Source: Chrysoperla carnea
Taxonomy: Eukaryota; Arthropoda; Insecta; Neuroptera; Chrysopidae
DNA: 64,000 bases
Direction of reading: 5' to 3'
NCBI RefSeq assembly: GCF_905475395.1
Contig: NC_058337.1
Span: 110,292,368 to 110,356,367 of the forward strand
The position numbers and the translations under genes are program-made. Position 1 is the first letter of the stretch; each line of letters starts with the position of its first letter. The notes below the pieces were generated by a model. The model was not told the origin of the DNA, searched no databases, and saw nothing but the letters and a program-made list of their open reading frames with translations. Below, piece after piece: positions 57,961 through 64,000 of the stretch.

Positions 57961-60900
57961 ATTCGTTAGTGCTAAAGTAGCTCCTTTATGAATGAGTCGC
58001 TTTTTATTTTGTTTGTTTGTTTGAATGGTGATTTGATTGAGAGTATTCTCAGCTCTGTTCTAACAACATTTTCTTATCCGTTTGAAGATCATCACCGTTA
58101 TTTCGAAAATCAAAGTAGGTACGCTGATAAAATGTAAAATGTAAAATGTTTATATAAACGATGTAAAATATTTATATATTTGGATGTATTTAATTAATAA
58201 GATGGTGTATTATAGGTAAAGCTTAGGCTAGGAACTATAGATTCTAGGACGTATTGTAATTTAATATTGTAAAATGACGACATTAATAAATAATTTTCAA
58301 TTCAATTCAATTTTATCAATCTTCCAAAAGGTAAAACGTATCGTAGGATTTAGTGTTCATTTTTGGCTCACGGTCAATATGAACTACCCACATGTTGTTA
58401 TGAAAAGGTTTTTGTGTATTAATTTTAAAATAAATTGCATTTTCATTGTTCAGGAAATAAACTGTGTGTTGTTGAGAGTTCGTTTTCGTCTACAATAATA
58501 CTACAAAACTAAATTATATTAAATTTCATGATAAATTTCTCGTATAATTTAATTATTATATTAAATCAACCTTGTTAACATCGCCGTGTTAAATCGTTTA
58601 AATTCATTTAAAAGTATACCTATTCTAGGATTTATTTCGATTAATTTTAATTTTTTAGGGTTAACAAATGTAACGAGTTTGATGAATTGGAAAAATGTTT
58701 ATCGGATGATTAATTAAGAATGATTCAAGGGATAGTCTGAAAAAGTATCAAAGAGGTCAAATAATGACGATTGATCCGAGTGTTTGTCAAATATGTTTTT
58801 TAGGCTGTTATTTATCTTTATAGTTGGAAATTCAGAAGTTTGGTTGAATCTAAAGTTAATTTGTTATGATAAAATGAAAAAAAAAAGTTTGTTAAAGGGG
58901 CGGTAAATGGTATTGAGTTGAATATATTGCTAAAAGACGTGACATTTTAAAGAGATTTTAAAATGAGAAATTTTCACTACTTAACGCAATTAGAGCAAAA
59001 CTCAAGTTCCAGGTGCATTTCATCCCTATTCATTTCAATGACAAAAGAGATATCCAAAATCCAACCGACTTAATTGGAATTTCTTCTTGACATTCTCTTA
59101 AACTGAAAAATACTTCTTTGTGCTATCAGCTTAAAATTGATGAATATTGTACAGTACTATATTATGCTGACACTTTTTTCTATTTAATGACTTTTTTCGA
59201 TTATTGAGGATAAGTATTAATGTTATCTCAACAATATAATCTTAATGTTGAAGTTTACGAGCAGTTTATTGTTATAAACAATCTTGACTAAAGTTTCAAT
59301 CACATACTAAACAATATATTATAATAGAACAGTTTTAGTTAAACTGAACCATACTACAAAGTTACTACTTGTTACTGGAAGTGAATTAAATTGTAGGGGG
59401 AGGTGTAGTACCGTGAATTAAAATTTATGCATGCATTAAAAAATATTTATGTAAATATAAATATAACTTAGCACAAAATAAGTCAGTTTAGCTAAACATG
59501 TCCTAGTAAAAGTTGCTCCGTTTTGGCGCTATACGATATAGCAGTTTAGAAGAAATTAAGAGTTATTCTTCTATAACTTGGGAACGGATAGCGTGATTAA
59601 AGTAAGTAGTGTCAATTCATCGGCGTAAAATATGTGTTTGATTGCGGATACTTGAAAATTAATAAAAAATAATAATTTAAGTGTAAAATTTTGTACATAC
59701 GTTTTTCCATGTGTCAATGGTTCATTAGATTATGATTCAAGGTACATTACTGTTCGTATTTGAAATTTTAGCTCCTCAAATATTTAACATGCGTATTTAA
59801 ATTTTAATGTAACTATCACCAATAATCAATGATTGGGCAATGGACAATTTGTAAATACAGAGATAGAAATATAATTTTTAGTTTATTCGAACACAAGACA
59901 ATATTGACGATCATTCATCAGCCTACCTGCATTCTCATAAAATACATTCGTTTAACAAAAATTCTGTCCAGTAATTATCAATAAATGTTAGTAACTAGTA
60001 ACTAAAGAATGATTTTTGATACATTGAATTAGCTCTACATACTACATTTTCCCTATTTTATTGTTTATAAGTTTGAAACTGATTTTGTTTAGATTATTCC
60101 TTTTTTGTTATAAAAGTAGCTGATATAAGATGTCACCATACGCTTACCTGAGTTGAGTGGATGTATACAGAATTATGATGATGAAGTTTTAAGTGAATAA
60201 TAATTAAAAAGTAAAATAAAAAGAAAACAATTCGTGAAAAGCGGGAGTACTTCATAGAGGTCATATTTCGTACTCAATAGATGATTTTTTGTTTTTTCAT
60301 GTTTTTGAAAACATAAAATACCTATGTCAGAGTTGACACTACTAAAAATAACTTCCTCGACATGACCTCTCTACTCACATATTTCAATTTTTTTAATCCA
60401 GTTTTTTTAGGGTTTTAGAAGCGTAAGGTCAACCGCACATTAAAAAGGAATCTCCATCAAATGAACAAACGAACTTCTTTGAAGCTGATTTAACTTACAT
60501 ACATCTATCTTTTTAGCTCAACATATAGGGGGTAAGAAAGTGCGCACGGAAAAAAAGAAAGAAAACATATATTATAAGAGTATTGCGGCTAAAAAGTAAA
60601 GCTAAAAAGTGACTTTTTTGACATTAGCTCAACTTGTTTAAAAATTCAAAAAGCTTCAGTTCAATGTTGATATGTTCTTCAGACGTACTAAAATTTAAAA
60701 AAAGTCGACGTCACAAAAAGTTTGCCTTTGAATCCTTTCTGAACTGTTGAAACAATTGCCCCTGTTTGAAACATAAGTCTATACTTAAAAGGGAATAATA
60801 TGATATATTGTATAAAAATTTTTAAGTCAGTTTAAAGTTATGTGCTGAACATGATAGTGTACCTACTTAAAACGGCACAGAAAGTGAAACAGAAAGAAAA

Positions 60901-61332
60901 AAACTAACTACAACAACAAAATTTAAGATACCGTATTTCTTAAGTGAAAAAAGTACTAATCGAAAATAAATCTCATTCGACGTCTGTATATACAATGAAA
61001 AGAGTTGTTTTTTAATGTATTTTTCATAATTTTCATGAATTATCTTTCAAAATAATATTAGGACTGTTTTGACAGTAAATTAAGTAGATAAGTTTTTAAT
61101 TACAAAAGACTTTTTTTTTCGATTAATTTTATTCATCAAGTAATTTGTATACTCAAAAATTACAACACAGAATAGATTCGGGAACTATTATTAAACTTCA
61201 AAGTTATAGACTGAGACTTTTAGTTTAATGTTAATTTATTTGCTCTAAAACTTTTTATAACAACGATCAAAGCGATATTACATAAGTTTTTTGTTTGTAA
61301 CCAAAAAATTTCATTACAGAATAGTTTTTATA
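57961..61332. other. Long AT-rich spacer, no gene seen
   Basis: No gene, RNA or convincing repeat was recognised over 3.4 kb; the frame at 58274-58498 is uninformative. Confidence 0.5.
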
Positions 61333-61420
61333 TGAGTCTGCAGACCCAAGCCCAAAAAGCCTATCGGTTATATCATCGCGGGACTTTGTAAATGTGCTCT
61401 TTATATCCTGTAATCAACGT
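61333..61420 (+). repeat. Family D repeat, short diverged fragment
   Basis: GAGTCTGCAGACCCAAGCCC followed by AAAAAGCCTATCGGTTATAT and a TTTATATCCTGTAATC segment parallels GATCCTGCGGACCCAAGACC ... TTTTACGTCCTGAGC in the complete copies. Confidence 0.5.
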
Positions 61421-62465
61421 CTTAAATAAAAAAGAAATTAGATATCTCTTTTTTGTTATTCTAATGAAAACATCATCCAATGAAAAATGAAAAATCATTT
61501 TGTCCAACTTCAATAAAATTGGGTTCTCTTTAAATGATATTCACAAAATTGTGGTTTTTAAGGAGTCGGTCTTGAACCCGTGTTATTCAAAGACGATGCA
61601 AAATGATTTTTTATTTGTTATTCGATTATCTTTATGATAGAAAAACAATAAAAACTGATATTTTTCAATATGAAGCTTGGGTTGGCAAACAAAACTTTTC
61701 CAAGCTTTACGGAGCGGAAAATTATTATCAAGTTTATTGGGCGTGGGCCTGCGGACCAATCATGAAAATTCGTATTTATAAAATTTATATTTTAGAATTT
61801 TCAATTATCTACGTGTTGCTATTATTAATAAATAATTTTTCGAATACATAACTTTTACTAGCTATATATTTATTTCAGTCTACTTACTTTTTGGTTGTAA
61901 GTTTTTGGTGGTTGATGGGTTGGCTTGAAATTATTAAAATTCCATTCGACCAAAAGATACAAAAGTTATTGATGTGGAAATTTAATAGTCAAACTTTTTG
62001 CAAAATTATTATACAAACAAAAAATGTATGTATATATCTTGATATATATCAACAAAAACTTTATTAATCAGTTTTTTAGTATAAAATTTTTTGGTGAAAA
62101 TAAGTTATACAGAAAAATGGATTGAACAATTGATAAAAATAAGAATTTTGTTTATAGGATTCAAAACCAAAGTATAGATATTTTTCCACCTGAAACGCAA
62201 TAAATTTTCAAAATTATACTAATTCGAATATGAGGAACGTGCTAGAACAGACACTCAGATTTAGTCATTAAATAGAAAATGACTAGAAGTATAGCTTCTT
62301 AGAGACTTTTTTACCCAGACGATGGCAAGGGTTATGTGTTTGACAAGTTTGTAGTTCTGTATGAATGTGGTATGAATTTTCATATGTCCGCCTTTCTATT
62401 CACATTAATGTAAGAGTCTATGTTAGTCAAAGTACCATGTAAAAAACCCCAACATAGTTTAAATA
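61421..62465. other. AT-rich spacer, no gene seen
   Basis: The 82-codon frame at 61603-61851 has a hydrophobic C-terminal stretch but no recognisable family and no promoter; I do not call it a gene. Confidence 0.4.
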
Positions 62466-63165
62466 AAACAAGTAAAAACAATCATTTGATTGAGTAAATT
62501 GTTGAAATACCATGTATAAACAGTCTTGGTTTCGCAATCGTATGTTTTTTTACGTCATGTAAATAAAGAAAGATAGCCACTCTTACGCACCAAGTAATAA
62601 AAGTATTTTCCCATCACTTCATTTGTGGATATAGTAATAAACAAACAAACGCATACATAATATATGTAACGTATAATTTAAAAATATAAACAATTGGTAT
62701 CACGTATACGTATAATAGGTATATACGTACTATATAACGTTTTTCAACGAATTTGCACTCTCATGGATCAACAAAAGTTTTTTTTATAAGGAACTTTGTT
62801 TTAACTTTTGGCGTATCTCTAACGGCTTACAAGATGAGTCCTACAGACCCAAGATCCAATCGACCTATGTTGCTCATTTACGAAATCGACCTCACTTTTT
62901 ACGTCGTGACCACATTTGATATCTCTTTTTTTTATATTTCAGTTTGATATCTCGTTTCGAGTTATCGTTCTCTTTTTTGTGTTATCGTGTCGGCAGGCAG
63001 ACATACGGACATACGGGCAGATGGACAAACAACCTTAAATGAACTAAATAGTTGATTTTATGAACACCTATACCAAAATTTTATTCGAAAAACAAAATTC
63101 TTAACCGTTACAAACTTGGAACTAAACTTAGCATACCTGTATATATTTAACATACAAGGCATAAA
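62466..63165 (+). repeat. Family D repeat, long copy
   Basis: It starts AAACAAGTAAAAACAATCAT and ends ATACCTGTATATATTTAACA. Landmarks are ATGTAAATAAAGAAAGATAG, ACAAGATGAGTCCTACAGAC, TTTTTACGTCGTGACCACAT and GAGTTATCGTTCTC. It is about 110 bp longer than the 33.3-kb copy because of extra simple sequence. The frame at 62753-62947 is inside it and is not a gene. Confidence 0.75.
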
Positions 63166-63182
63166 AAAGTTTGAAAACTGAA

Positions 63183-63394
63183 ATCCCGACGACTACAAAA
63201 TCACTCTCTAAAAATTATGAAACAAGAAAATATTATCATCTGAAATGGTTTATGATAAGTAAAATCGTAATTACAATCGGGGGACCGTTCTGTGGAGAAC
63301 TTTTTATGTGTGAGGTTCCCCGACTGTACTGATAATTTCAGAGGATAATATTGTCTGGGTTCATAGGTCTGAGAGAGTGATTTTGTAGTCTTCG
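63183..63394. mobile_element. Fold-back MITE, second member of the 40738 family
   Basis: The left arm CCCGACGACTACAAAATCAC then TCTCTAAAAATTATG mirrors the right end GAGAGTGATTTTGTAGTCTT then CGG. The arm sequence ACAAGAAAATATTATCATCT and TATGATAAGTAAAATCGTAA matches the arm at 40.78-40.84 kb. No coding capacity. Confidence 0.7.
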
Positions 63395-64000
63395 GAGTGA
63401 TACGAATTTTATTTGATTAACAAGTGAAACTTTCAATCTTTAACTCCATGGACGTAGAATTATGGCAGGCTTGAAATCCGAAAAATCACATGTACCTTTT
63501 ACGACATTGAATTAATGATAATGACTTAATTTTTCATTTTTAAAACTTTAGGACCACTAAGCTTTCATGCATGATCGACGGAATTTTATTTTTATTTTTT
63601 CAAGAACAATAAGAAAAAAAAGTAGTATAGTTCAAATGACATAAAAAATTACATCAATCTTGTCATAAAAGTGTTTACAAGAATTTCTTTTTAATTACTT
63701 TTTTAAATTATATTAAACTTTGTTAATTATAATGAAATAAAAGGAAGTACAAAGTGTTTGAAAAACTTTTTATTTTCTTATAAAATAATTATATAAATTT
63801 TTACTATTGCACGAGTATTATAAAACTTTGAAGTGGTTCTGTTCTAGTAAGTCATTTCTAATCTCAAAAAAGTTTCAATTATAATACTGTTGTAATTAGA
63901 AACAGAGCACGTAAATGCTCTGTCTATTGGGTTGCATAGCGTTCACTTATTTATTTATTCATTATTAATTTATGTAGGTAGAGTCCGAATACGAACCTGT
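63395..64000. other. AT-rich spacer to the window edge, no gene seen
   Basis: No gene, RNA or repeat was recognised. Confidence 0.5.

Noticed and set aside
61603..61851. 82-codon frame with a hydrophobic C-terminal stretch
   Set aside because: No promoter, no recognised family and AT-driven composition; chance is more likely.

Overview
The window looks like nuclear DNA from an insect. It is very AT-rich, has GT-AG introns, TATA promoters and AATAAA polyadenylation signals, and is packed with tRNA-derived SINEs, non-LTR retrotransposon debris, fold-back MITEs, a pogo/Tigger-type MITE and Helitron-like ends. One SINE ends in repeats matching the insect telomere motif TTAGG. The order is not resolved: the Gly/His/Gln-rich peptides recall beetle tenecin-3/holotricin-3, but nothing here proves a beetle.

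From 1 to 38 kb I find no convincing intact gene. This part is AT-rich spacer holding a ~305-bp tandem repeat (2.2-3.1 kb), two SINEs with target-site duplications (4.3 and 14.6 kb), a LINE ORF2 fragment (11.8 kb), MITEs (0.84, 9.9, 15.7 kb), a possible decayed histidine acid phosphatase exon (17.8-18.1 kb, minus strand), short tandem duplications (18.3, 20.6, 28.1 kb), a hAT transposase scrap (29.2 kb), several copies of a ~590-bp dispersed repeat (called family D here), and a 341-bp direct repeat pair (32.4 and 35.6 kb).

The biology is at 38.1-49.2 kb: a plus-strand cluster of paralogous small secreted-protein genes (called A, B and C). Each has a 16-codon first exon encoding nearly the whole signal peptide (MFKLVVILALAVTVFA and variants), a phase-0 intron starting GTAAGT and ending TTATAG or similar, and one terminal exon rich in Gly, His, Gln and Asn. 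Gene A gives 74 aa. Gene B has one first exon and two possible terminal exons, giving 103 aa or 481 aa; the long one carries near-identical 240-bp (80-residue) repeats. Gene C gives 158 aa with a nine-residue Gly/Gln/His repeat. All three share a promoter layout: AACCGGTT (the Grainyhead consensus) 61-67 bp upstream of TATAAATAG, then the ATG 70-79 bp after the TATA box. A CACTAATGTATTCAATAAAA-type 3' end is shared by A, long B and C. The modules indicate duplication, module exchange, repeat expansion and C-terminal erosion by new stop codons. The likely products are extracellular (cuticle, secretion or host-defence peptides); the function is inferred only.

From 49.2 to 64 kb the window returns to transposon-rich spacer: a minus-strand family D copy (50.2 kb), a Helitron-like end (51.4 kb), a possible terminal-inverted-repeat element (55.7-56.4 kb), another family D copy (62.5 kb) and a second member of the fold-back family first seen at 40.7 kb (63.2 kb).
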